Source: Streptococcus oralis
Lineage (GTDB): Bacteria > Bacillota > Bacilli > Lactobacillales > Streptococcaceae
Direction: 5' to 3'
DNA: 64,000 nt
NCBI RefSeq assembly: GCF_002386345.1
Contig: NZ_CP023507.1
Location: 1,054,001-1,118,000, forward strand
The notes below the pieces were generated by a model, which searched no databases, had not been told where the DNA came from, and saw nothing but the letters and a program-made list of their open reading frames with translations. The stretch's first letter is position 1. The number at the start of each line of letters is the position of its first letter. A program made the translations under genes and the position numbers. Of this stretch, positions 56,809 through 64,000 are shown in pieces.

Positions 56809-56837
56809 ATGATACCAAGTTTTCTATTCCTTGTCAA
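56809..56837 (-). promoter_or_regulatory. Promoter of infC-rpmI-rplT
   Basis: TTGACA (56832-56837), 17-base spacer, extended -10 TGGTATCAT (-10 hexamer 56809-56814). Confidence 0.85.
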
Positions 56838-56874
56838 GATAAAAAGTTATTTTTTTCAAAAAAGTTTATCTATT

Positions 56875-59115
56875 TTATCTCACCGTTTCCATTCGCCAAC
56901 TATTCCATCCTTTAAAGCGAATGGCTCCTTGCTGGTCAGTTCGGTAAACTTTGCTATTGATATTTTCAATTCGTGTCAAGGTTTCCTGATGGGGGAGTTT
57001 GGCACGATTGTTCTTGCCCACTGAAATGAGAGTAAGCTCTGGTTTGAGCTTCTCTAAAAAAGCTGGGCTAGATGAAGTCTTTGAACCATGTTGACCTGCC
57101 TTCAAGATATCCAACTCTAAGGTAGGGTATTGCTTTAAAAGTTCCTTCTCTCCCTTCTCCTTCAAGTTTCCAGTAAAGAGAAAGTGCTTATCCAAAAGTT
57201 TTCCATAAAGAACCAGAGAATCATCACGATCCCCATCTCCAATCTTCCTTGGAGATAGGACTTCTAAGTAACTGCCAAAAATCGGTAAATTCTCCCCTGC
57301 TGTCACACTGCGCACCTTAGTTTGACTTGCTTCTAGTTCCGCTACAAATTCCTTCTGTGTCAGACTTCCTTTTGATACTAAAATCTCTCCAACATGGAAA
57401 GCCTTGGTCACCTCCAGTAAATCACCAACATGTTCCTTGTCTGTATTGGTCAAAATCAGCTGGTCAATCTTATCTACTCCTCGACTTTTAAGATAAGGAA
57501 TCAAGGTTCTCTGGGCATTGCTGGTCGTCGCCTTTTCTTGCCAAGCCTCGATTTTCTTATCAGATTCTGCCTTACCACCTACATCTATGAGAATGGTTTT
57601 ACCAGTTACATCCCGTAGGAAAATACTCTCCCCTTGCCCAACATCTAGCATGGTAATTTCATTTTCAAGTGGATGCTTGGTCAAGAAAAAGAGCCCCACA
57701 ATAAAAAGACTGACTCCTGCTAGTCTTTTGATGTTTTTCCTCATGTCATAGACCAAGGCTAATGAAACTAACAGTAGAATCAACAGCCATGCGTTGGGTT
57801 GACCAAAGACCAGGGGCCTACTTGCCAGCTGCGATAGCAAGCGAATGACGCCCTCCAACCACTCAAAGACAAAGTTAAACTGAGTGACTGGGTAAACGAA
57901 GGACAGAATGAATAAGATGGACAAAAGCGGCAAGAAGACCACATCAAACAGAAAGGAAAAGACAAAGGTCAAAAGGATAGACCAAGGCTGAAATTCTGCA
58001 AAATAAAAGGATAGAATGGGCAATATTCCCAAAGAAATGACCAAACTTTCTCTGGCAACAGCCTTGATCCCATCGCCTTCTTTGCTGGTCATGGTCAAGA
58101 TAAAAGCATAAGCGCAGGACAAGACTCCTCCTGCAGTTAGGAAAAAGTTTGGCATAATGATAAAAAGGACAAGGACCGTCAAGGCAAAATTATCCAAGCC
58201 CTTAATACCATGTTGTGCTAGTAACTTTTGCAAGAGACTGCGAATAACAGATGCTGAAAATCCTGTCAGACCTGCATAGATAAGAGAAAAGGGATAAGTT
58301 AGCCACTTCAACTTTTCTTGAGTTAAGCCCAATCGCAAGAGGAGTTTCTTAAAGGCATCCATGAAAAAGCCTACCTGCATACCCGACAAGGCAAAGAGAT
58401 GGATAATTCCAAGACTGGAATAGAGCTCATTCATCTCCTCAAAGTCCGTGTCCAAATGTCCTAAAAGAAGACCTGTCATATAATTGCGCATAGGATCTGG
58501 AAAGTGCATCTTGATCCAAACTACAGCCTTTCGACGTAAACTGGACAGATTTTCTCCTATATCCCAACTGCTAATCTTTCTCATTGACTGGATACTCTTG
58601 ATAGTCAAAGTTTGGTAAATCCCCTGAGTTTTCAGATAGGCTTGGTAGTCAAAGCCACCAAAATTCCTCTGACCTTCAGGCTCTGAAAGTTTTCCTTCTA
58701 TCTCTATCTCGTGAAGGTCTGTTAAGGCCTGAAAGAGCTCTTTCTCCTCCTCAGACTGGAGTTTATAGTAAACTTGGAAGGTGCGACCCTCAGCCTTGCC
58801 CCGAAAGGACAGACTATCCCCATTGACTTTGATGGTATCTGGTGAAATCCTCACCTTTTCAACATAGCCAACCAAGTCTTGACTCACTTGTGTCTGTTGC
58901 CAGTTTTGAAACAGAAACCAAAATCCAAAAACTCCACAAATCGCTAGAACTTTTCCAGCCGGTTTCCAAGGAAATTGGAAAAAGAGACAGACGAGCAAAA
59001 AAACAAAACCTAGCAGTGCGAGATAGGACGCTCCTAAAATGGCATAGTAAAGCCAGAGCAACAGAAAGCTCAGATAGATTAGGGGGATAGGGAAATTCTT
59101 AATCCACTGTGACAT
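56875..59115 (-). CDS. comEC: ComEC, DNA-uptake channel protein
   Basis: A 746-residue membrane protein. An N-terminal DUF4131/OB-like domain and the central Competence domain (about 210-480, many hydrophobic segments; LFALSGMQVGFFMDAFKKLL) are followed by a C-terminal metallo-beta-lactamase-like domain (ITMLDVGQGESIFLRD, LTNTDKEHVGDL). It carries single-stranded DNA across the membrane in transformation. It overlaps comEA by 17 bases. Full length, so the competence machinery looks intact here. Confidence 0.95.
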   Translation of the reverse strand: MSQWIKNFPIPLIYLSFLLLWLYYAILGASYLALLGFVFLLVCLFFQFPWKPAGKVLAICGVFGFWFLFQNWQQTQVSQDLVGYVEKVRISPDTIKVNGDSLSFRGKAEGRTFQVYYKLQSEEEKELFQALTDLHEIEIEGKLSEPEGQRNFGGFDYQAYLKTQGIYQTLTIKSIQSMRKISSWDIGENLSSLRRKAVVWIKMHFPDPMRNYMTGLLLGHLDTDFEEMNELYSSLGIIHLFALSGMQVGFFMDAFKKLLLRLGLTQEKLKWLTYPFSLIYAGLTGFSASVIRSLLQKLLAQHGIKGLDNFALTVLVLFIIMPNFFLTAGGVLSCAYAFILTMTSKEGDGIKAVARESLVISLGILPILSFYFAEFQPWSILLTFVFSFLFDVVFLPLLSILFILSFVYPVTQFNFVFEWLEGVIRLLSQLASRPLVFGQPNAWLLILLLVSLALVYDMRKNIKRLAGVSLFIVGLFFLTKHPLENEITMLDVGQGESIFLRDVTGKTILIDVGGKAESDKKIEAWQEKATTSNAQRTLIPYLKSRGVDKIDQLILTNTDKEHVGDLLEVTKAFHVGEILVSKGSLTQKEFVAELEASQTKVRSVTAGENLPIFGSYLEVLSPRKIGDGDRDDSLVLYGKLLDKHFLFTGNLKEKGEKELLKQYPTLELDILKAGQHGSKTSSSPAFLEKLKPELTLISVGKNNRAKLPHQETLTRIENINSKVYRTDQQGAIRFKGWNSWRMETVR

Positions 59116-59749
59116 AATCTTTTAGCTTTTCTATGGTCTTTGCGCCAATGCCAGAGACTTTCTTTAATTCATCTACCGACTTGAATTTGCCATTTGCCTC
59201 ACGATGGTCGATAATATCCTGGGCTCGTTTGCCACCAAGTCCTTTGACCTGCTTGAGTTCTTCCAGACTGGCCTTGTTGAGATTGACCTTCTTTTCCTTG
59301 CTCGTCGAAGAGGCCGTCCCAGAAGCAGTCTGTTGACTAGCTACTTCTTCTCCCTTAGTTGGAACGTAAACCAGAGCTTCATCACTAACTTTCTGAGCTA
59401 GATTGAGCGATTTGCTGTCTGCTTGCTCTGTCAAGCCACCCGCCTTTTGAACAGCATCATTGACACGACTACCTACTGGCAAGTCATAAATCCCTGGCGA
59501 TTTAACAGCACCTTTGACATCTACTGTTATCAGATCTTGTTCAGGAGATTCTTCCTTCTCTTCCTTGTTCACTTCTTTTTCAGACGATGAATCCTTTGAA
59601 ACAGCTGCGACTTCAGCCTGCAAATTTGTTTCTTTCACAGATGTTTGTGAAGTTGGTTTTAACAGGAAAAATCCGCCTAAGGCTAAACCCAAACCAGCAC
59701 AGATGACAATGATTTTATACTCTTTGATTTTTTCGATAATGACTTCCAT
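59099..59749 (-). CDS. comEA: ComEA, DNA receptor
   Basis: A 216-residue membrane-anchored DNA-binding protein. One N-terminal hydrophobic helix (about 12-30), an acidic linker, an SLBB-like domain (ITVDVKGAVKSPGIYDLP) and a double helix-hairpin-helix at the C-terminus (VNLNKASLEELKQVKGLGGK, KKVSGIGAKTIEKL). It binds incoming double-stranded DNA and passes it to ComEC. A perfect cin box lies upstream. Confidence 0.96.
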   Translation of the reverse strand: MEVIIEKIKEYKIIVICAGLGLALGGFFLLKPTSQTSVKETNLQAEVAAVSKDSSSEKEVNKEEKEESPEQDLITVDVKGAVKSPGIYDLPVGSRVNDAVQKAGGLTEQADSKSLNLAQKVSDEALVYVPTKGEEVASQQTASGTASSTSKEKKVNLNKASLEELKQVKGLGGKRAQDIIDHREANGKFKSVDELKKVSGIGAKTIEKLKDYVTVD

Positions 59750-59768
59750 ATTTTCTCCTCTCTTAAGT

Positions 59769-59776
59769 TATTCGTA
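59769..59776 (-). promoter_or_regulatory. Cin box (ComX-dependent) of comEA-comEC
   Basis: TACGAATA on the minus strand, identical to the consensus, 19 bases before the comEA start and preceded by a T-rich run as usual for ComX promoters. Confidence 0.9.
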
Positions 59777-59787
59777 AGTGAAAGAAA

Positions 59788-59816
59788 AAAACAGCTGAAA
59801 AATCTTTTCAACTGCT
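59788..59816 (-). terminator. Terminator of the GNAT gene
   Basis: CAGTTGAAAA and TTTTCAGCTG arms (one mismatch) followed by a T run on the minus strand, separating it from comEA. Confidence 0.7.
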
Positions 59817-60385
59817 TATTTATTTTCAAAATAGTCTTCCTTAGTCAAGACATAATGAACTCTTGTGATAATTCGACCTGGTTCTTTATTATCCATTTTG
59901 GCATAGGGTTCTTCGTGGGAAAAACGCATACCTGATTTCTCCATGACCTTTCCTGATGCGGGATTGTCTTTATCGTGAAGAGCGGTCAACTTGTTCATTC
60001 CAATCTTCTCAAAAGCCAGCTCAATCACGGAACGATTGGCTTCTGTCGTCAATCCTTGATTCCAATACTTTTGGTTGATAATGTAACCAATAGCTGCCTT
60101 CTTAAGAACAGGATCAATCTTGTGCAAGTCAATGGTTCCGATAAACTGACCAGTGCTTTTTAGTTCAATTCCCCACCGTCCCAAGGGATTAGCCAAGTAT
60201 AACTGAGAGATGTTGTTCTTGGTCTCTTCTAGGCTTTGATTTGTTGGAAAAGTGTAGCGTGTATTTTCTCTGTCTGAGGCATACTCAAACATAGCTTCTG
60301 CATCGTCCAAGGTTACAGGTCGGAGCAATAAACGCTCCGTTTCTATAGATGGATACTGGGCAAATTTCACAAATATTGATTCCAT
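59816..60385 (-). CDS. GNAT acetyltransferase (RimL/RimJ type)
   Basis: A 189-residue GNAT: TERLLLRPVTLDDAEAMF, IGTIDLHKIDPVLKKAAIGY, NQGLTTEANRSVIELAFEK with the acetyl-CoA loop, and SGKVMEKSGMRF. Members acetylate ribosomal protein N-termini or small amines; the substrate here is unknown. It is in the comEA neighbourhood as in pneumococcus. Confidence 0.88.
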   Translation of the reverse strand: MESIFVKFAQYPSIETERLLLRPVTLDDAEAMFEYASDRENTRYTFPTNQSLEETKNNISQLYLANPLGRWGIELKSTGQFIGTIDLHKIDPVLKKAAIGYIINQKYWNQGLTTEANRSVIELAFEKIGMNKLTALHDKDNPASGKVMEKSGMRFSHEEPYAKMDNKEPGRIITRVHYVLTKEDYFENK

Positions 60386-60560
60386 ACTTTTCCCTCCATT
60401 AGAGCTTGATTCTCACTAGTCTAGCATAAATAAATTTGGATGACAAGTTTTTCTTGATTTTTGAAGCGGTTTCATATACAATAAAACCATCACATTTTTG
60501 ATTTATGGAATGGAATGTGACAACTAAAACAATCTAACAATTGAAAGGTAGGTTATCTCT

Positions 60561-61673
60561 ATGTTAATCGGAATCCCAAAAGAAATTAAAAATAACGAAA
60601 ACCGTGTTGCCCTCACTCCTGCTGGCGTCCATAGTTTAATCAGTCGTGGACATCGTGTTCTCATCGAAACAAATGCTGGTCTCGGTTCAGGATTTACTGA
60701 TGCAGACTATCAAAAGCAAGGAGCTGAGATTGTCGCAACTGCTGCTGAAGCCTGGGCTGCCGAGTTGGTCGTGAAAGTAAAAGAACCACTAGCTTCTGAA
60801 TATGGTTATTTGCGCGACGATCTTCTCCTCTTCACCTACTTGCACATGGCCGCTGCTCCAGAATTAGCAGGTGCTATGTTAGCAGCCAAAACAACAGGAA
60901 TTGCCTATGAAACTGTTCGTGACAATCAAGGACAACTACCACTCCTCGTTCCTATGAGTGAGGTTGCAGGTCGTATGGCTGTTCAAATCGGAGCTCACTT
61001 CCTTACTAAGCAAGCTGGTGGTTCTGGTGTCCTACTAGGTGGTGTACCAGGTGTTCCAAAAGGAAAAGTAACCATCATCGGTGGTGGTGTCGTCGGTACA
61101 CATGCTGCCCGCATCGCCCTTGGTCTTGGTGCTCAAGTGACTATTTTAGATATCAGTGCGAAGCGTCTCTCAGTTCTAGAAGAAGTCTTTGGAAACCAAA
61201 TCCAAACTCTTATGTCTAATTCATTCAACATCGAAGCAAGTGTGAGAGATGCTGATGTGGTGATTGGTGCAGTTCTCATCCCTGGTGCCAAAGCACCGAA
61301 ATTGGTGACAGATGAGATGGTCAAACAAATGCGTCCAGGCTCTGTCATTGTTGACGTTGCCGTTGACCAAGGTGGCGTTATCGAGACAGCTGACCGTGTG
61401 ACAACGCACGATGAACCTGTCTATGAAAAATACGGTGTTCTCCACTATGCCGTTGCCAATATCCCTGGTGCGGTTGCCCGTACTTCTACTATCGCCCTAA
61501 CCAATGTCACTCTTCCTTATATCGAAGCTCTGGCTGGCAAAGGATTCGCACAAGCAATTGCTGAAGATGAAGGCTTGCGTCAAGGTGTGACCACTTATCA
61601 AGGTTACTTGACCAGCCTCCCAGTTGCCCAAGGCCTGGGTAGAGATTTTACTTCTATCAATGAACTAGTTTAA
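60561..61673 (+). CDS. ald: Alanine dehydrogenase
   Basis: A 370-residue enzyme that interconverts L-alanine and pyruvate with NAD. Motifs: [31 protein letters not shown], the NAD loop [20 protein letters not shown], and VHYAV-like [16 protein letters not shown]. The frame is intact. In some pneumococci the counterpart is frameshifted (from memory), so an intact copy argues for a close relative rather than those strains. It is the only plus-strand gene in this part. Confidence 0.95.
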   Translation: MLIGIPKEIKNNENRVALTPAGVHSLISRGHRVLIETNAGLGSGFTDADYQKQGAEIVATAAEAWAAELVVKVKEPLASEYGYLRDDLLLFTYLHMAAAPELAGAMLAAKTTGIAYETVRDNQGQLPLLVPMSEVAGRMAVQIGAHFLTKQAGGSGVLLGGVPGVPKGKVTIIGGGVVGTHAARIALGLGAQVTILDISAKRLSVLEEVFGNQIQTLMSNSFNIEASVRDADVVIGAVLIPGAKAPKLVTDEMVKQMRPGSVIVDVAVDQGGVIETADRVTTHDEPVYEKYGVLHYAVANIPGAVARTSTIALTNVTLPYIEALAGKGFAQAIAEDEGLRQGVTTYQGYLTSLPVAQGLGRDFTSINELV

Positions 61674-61784
61674 AATTGGTTAACCATTCTTTCAAGCTAG
61701 AATAGACTCATACTACTCTACAAATTCCATAACAAGATATTGTTTCTAACAACTTATCCATAGTAATTCGTTTTAATTTATAAA

Positions 61785-61817
61785 GAAAGAACCCAAGAAT
61801 AAATTCTGGGTTCTTTT
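61785..61817. terminator. Bidirectional terminator between ald and the G5 protein
   Basis: AAAGAACCCAAGAAT and ATTCTGGGTTCTTT arms with T runs on both sides, serving the converging genes. The rest of the 61674-61861 gap shows nothing else. Confidence 0.8.
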
Positions 61818-61861
61818 TAGTATTTCTGGTACAAAAGATGCTTTTGTACAATTAGAGAGCC

Positions 61862-63418
61862 TTAGTCCCTCTTACGAACGACAAAGCCGACTAGACCGGC
61901 GATAAATAAACCAATCATTGAAAGAAGACTGGTAGAAGCTGTACCTGTGCTTGGTAGAACTTTCTTATCTTGGCTTGCAGTTTCTTCTTTCTTAGTGCTT
62001 TCAGCTTGGTTCCCTGTTGTTACAGTATCTTTCTTAGTTCCAACTTCGACAATCTCATCTACTGCTGGAGTGGTGATTTTGCTTGATTTCTCAACACGAC
62101 CAGTTTCAACGCCATCTGTGTAAGTCACTGTATAAACAATGGTGCGAACACCCTTCTTACCAGCTGTCGTCACTTGACGACTTCCTTCTGGAAGGTCTGC
62201 GTTCTGCACTTCTTTGACTTGGAAGGCAACATCTTCTGTCTTGGTCTCTTCCTTAGTCGTTACAACTGGGGCTACTACTTTCTTAGTTCCAACTTCAACA
62301 ATCTCATCTACTGCTGGAGTGGTGATTGTGTTTGATTTCTCAACACGACCTGTTTCAACGCCGTCTGTGTATGTCACTGTATAAACAATGGTGCGAACAC
62401 CCTTTTGACCAGCTGTCTTCACTCGGCGAACACCTTCAGCTAAGAGTGCATTTTCAACCTCACGAGTCTGGAAGGCAACTTCTTCAGTTTTGGTTACTTC
62501 CTTAGTCGTTACAACAGCTTTTGAACCGGTATAAGTAATCTTGTTTTTGGCTGCTTTCTTGGTCTTGCGTGAAACTTCTTTACGAGATTTTTCAACACCA
62601 TCCACTTTTGTCACTTCATAAGTGACTTCATCGATACCTTCTTCACCTTCTTCAACACGCGTTTGACCTTTATCCAGTGCTGGGTCTACTTTCGTTTCTT
62701 CTTTGAAAGCAACTTTTTCCTCTACAGTCACTGTTTCTTTGGTTTCTACACCTGTTTTCTTAGTTCCAACTTCGATGATTTCTTCTACTGGTTCTTTGGT
62801 AACTTTCTCGCTTTTCTTAGTACGAGCTGTTTCTTTACCATCTGTCAGTGTGATATCCCAAGTAATGGTCTTAGTACCTTTAACACCCGCTTGTTTCACG
62901 TTGCGAGTACCTTCTGCAAGATCGGCATTGTTTTCGGTACGAGATGCATAAGGAATCTCTTCTGTTGTAGTGATTTCTTGATGCTCAACTTTTGGTTCCG
63001 CTGGTTGTTCCGTCTTACCAGCCAACAAAGCTTCAGCCTTGGCTTTCAACTCATTGTAGCGAGCTTCATATGCCACAAAACCTTTTTGACTTTCTGGACT
63101 CTTCATTGCCTTCTTTGCGGTAGGAAGGTACTTAGTAGCTTCCGCCAAACTATATTCTAATCCAGCTTTGTTGTCTTCATCATCCGGATTAGCTTTATAG
63201 TCAGCAATGGCAGCGTCTAGATCATTCAGTTTATCTCTAAATCGGAATGCCACGACTCTCTCTTGGCCATCTGGAATTTCTTCATCTTCCGCCGGTGTTT
63301 CTTCTGCATGCACTGTTGGAATTTGATATAGATCTGGAGCTACATGATACGTTGCTACTCCAAGAGCGTTTAAAGCAAGTATTGAAATCCCTAACTTTAA
63401 TAATTTTTTTCTACTCAT
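61862..63418 (-). CDS. LPxTG surface protein with four G5 domains
   Basis: A 518-residue wall-anchored protein. A signal peptide (about 1-38, cleaved near HAEE), a helical N-terminal part (about 45-135, LNDLDAAIADYKAN), then four G5 domains at about 148-221, 228-300, 304-380 and 387-463. The sorting signal is LPSTG at 488-492, hydrophobic segment and KRD tail. No YSIRK motif is present. The last two G5 domains share a nearly identical 40-residue block. G5 domains bind N-acetylglucosamine-containing polymers or zinc in biofilm proteins; this protein's ligand is unknown. Confidence 0.9.
   Translation of the reverse strand: MSRKKLLKLGISILALNALGVATYHVAPDLYQIPTVHAEETPAEDEEIPDGQERVVAFRFRDKLNDLDAAIADYKANPDDEDNKAGLEYSLAEATKYLPTAKKAMKSPESQKGFVAYEARYNELKAKAEALLAGKTEQPAEPKVEHQEITTTEEIPYASRTENNADLAEGTRNVKQAGVKGTKTITWDITLTDGKETARTKKSEKVTKEPVEEIIEVGTKKTGVETKETVTVEEKVAFKEETKVDPALDKGQTRVEEGEEGIDEVTYEVTKVDGVEKSRKEVSRKTKKAAKNKITYTGSKAVVTTKEVTKTEEVAFQTREVENALLAEGVRRVKTAGQKGVRTIVYTVTYTDGVETGRVEKSNTITTPAVDEIVEVGTKKVVAPVVTTKEETKTEDVAFQVKEVQNADLPEGSRQVTTAGKKGVRTIVYTVTYTDGVETGRVEKSSKITTPAVDEIVEVGTKKDTVTTGNQAESTKKEETASQDKKVLPSTGTASTSLLSMIGLFIAGLVGFVVRKRD
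62030..62398 (-). repeat. Two copies of a 120-bp block in the G5 region
   Basis: 62030-62149 and 62279-62398 encode VRTIVYTVTYTDGVETGRVE and the following ITTPAVDEIVEVGTKK with only one or two changed residues, 249 bp apart. This points to recent domain duplication or conversion. Confidence 0.75.
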
Positions 63419-63493
63419 TCTTTTTCCCTTAACACTTTCAAAATACAGTAAGGAGGAGAGTAAATATTTCTACCCTCCTCTTACTATGCAATC

Positions 63494-64000
63494 CTATTGT
63501 TCAGCTGTGTTTTTCCAAACTAGAAGTCCTGTAAGTCCAAGAATGAGAACTGCAATGACTTCAAAGAGTGTAGAAACTTCAGAACCTGTATTTGGCAAGT
63601 TTTTGCCTGGATCTTTTGGTGGAACTTCCCCCTCAGAAGGTGGAATATTTGGAGCCGGTGGTGTTACCGGTGTTGGTGGGAACACCACAACTGTGTTGGT
63701 AGATTGTGGGGTGTGATTGAAGCTTACTGTAGCTGTATTTGATACACCGTCCTGATACTTAGCGAAGTCTGTTCCTTCTTTGAAGTTTGTGTAAAGAACG
63801 AGAGTTACTTTACTTCCCTTCAAGGCTTCAAGAACATCCTTGTCGCTGATTTCAAGAGTCACAAGATTTTCAGTTTCATCGTAAGTAACAGTAGCAATTG
63901 CTTCCAACTCTTTACCTACTAATTCACCGCGGTCATTTGAAGACTTACTCAATTTATCAATAGCTGCTTGAAGCTTAGTTTGAGCTTCTTTTAGTTTCTT
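63494..64000 (-). CDS. LPxTG surface protein, C-terminal part (cut by window end)
   Basis: The open frame continues past the window edge. The visible part begins with a helical stretch (KKLKEAQTKLQAAIDKLSK), then a beta-rich segment (ATVTYDETENLVTLEISDKD, GSKVTLVLYTNF), a proline-rich wall-spanning segment (VFPPTPVTPPAPNIPPSEG) and the sorting signal LPNTG with hydrophobic tail and ending KNTAEQ. The helical repeat-type region suggests a long adhesin. It lies directly upstream of the G5 protein on the same strand. Confidence 0.85.
   Translation of the reverse strand, partial: KKLKEAQTKLQAAIDKLSKSSNDRGELVGKELEAIATVTYDETENLVTLEISDKDVLEALKGSKVTLVLYTNFKEGTDFAKYQDGVSNTATVSFNHTPQSTNTVVVFPPTPVTPPAPNIPPSEGEVPPKDPGKNLPNTGSEVSTLFEVIAVLILGLTGLLVWKNTAEQ

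Overview
The window looks like chromosome from a mitis-group Streptococcus (S. mitis / S. oralis type, close to but probably not S. pneumoniae). Reasons: AT-rich DNA with short overlapping operons, a choline-binding LytB, CpoA, CiaRH, PavA, PmrA, late-competence genes (coiA, comEA, comEC) with cin boxes, LPxTG proteins, and gene blocks that I remember in the same order in pneumococcus. Several genes are accessory relative to that background. No tRNA, rRNA, IS element, prophage or CRISPR array was seen.

Layout. 0-5 kb: glycolipid synthases (partial alpha-monoglucosyl-DAG synthase, cpoA), a SufT-like protein, rpoD, dnaG. 5-8.1 kb: a tryptophan-type ABC transporter behind a T-box leader. 8.1-16.8 kb: ppc, ftsW, prsA, O-methyltransferase, pepF, coiA. 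16.9-18.0 kb: an orphan Card1-like (DUF1887) CARF-nuclease gene inserted between coiA and tehB with its own promoter and terminator. 18.2-28.6 kb: tehB, smpB, rnr, secG, rpmG, pmrA, coaE, mutM, era, dgkA, ybeY (all minus) and pavA (plus).

28.6-34.9 kb: a nucleoside/pentose operon (rpiA, deoB, DUF1697, punA, glutamine-amidotransferase-like protein, deoD) with an array of covarying hairpins before deoD, then a U32 tRNA-hydroxylation-type protein. 35-42.1 kb: an ABC exporter, a DUF3270 protein, ciaRH, pepN. 42.2-44.9 kb: a compact overlapping operon of a nonsense-broken Tad2-like (DUF2829) gene, an SDR, a Nudix hydrolase, a stand-alone PEP-synthase-like barrel and an ASCH protein. 45-50.8 kb: a membrane-anchored coiled-coil protein, lytB, pyrDb-pyrK behind a PyrR attenuator, gloA.

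50.8-55.3 kb: a divergent Hsp70 and a large membrane J-domain protein with alternating short motifs. 55.5-56.7 kb: infC-rpmI-rplT with an L20-type leader. 56.9-60.4 kb: comEA-comEC and a GNAT acetyltransferase. 60.5-64 kb: ald (plus strand) and two tandem cell-wall-anchored proteins, the last cut by the window end.

The strongest candidates for something undescribed are the orphan Card1-like gene, the Hsp70/J-protein pair, the overlapping SDR-Nudix-PEP-barrel-ASCH operon with its broken Tad2-like leader gene, and the repeated structured RNA-like units upstream of deoD.
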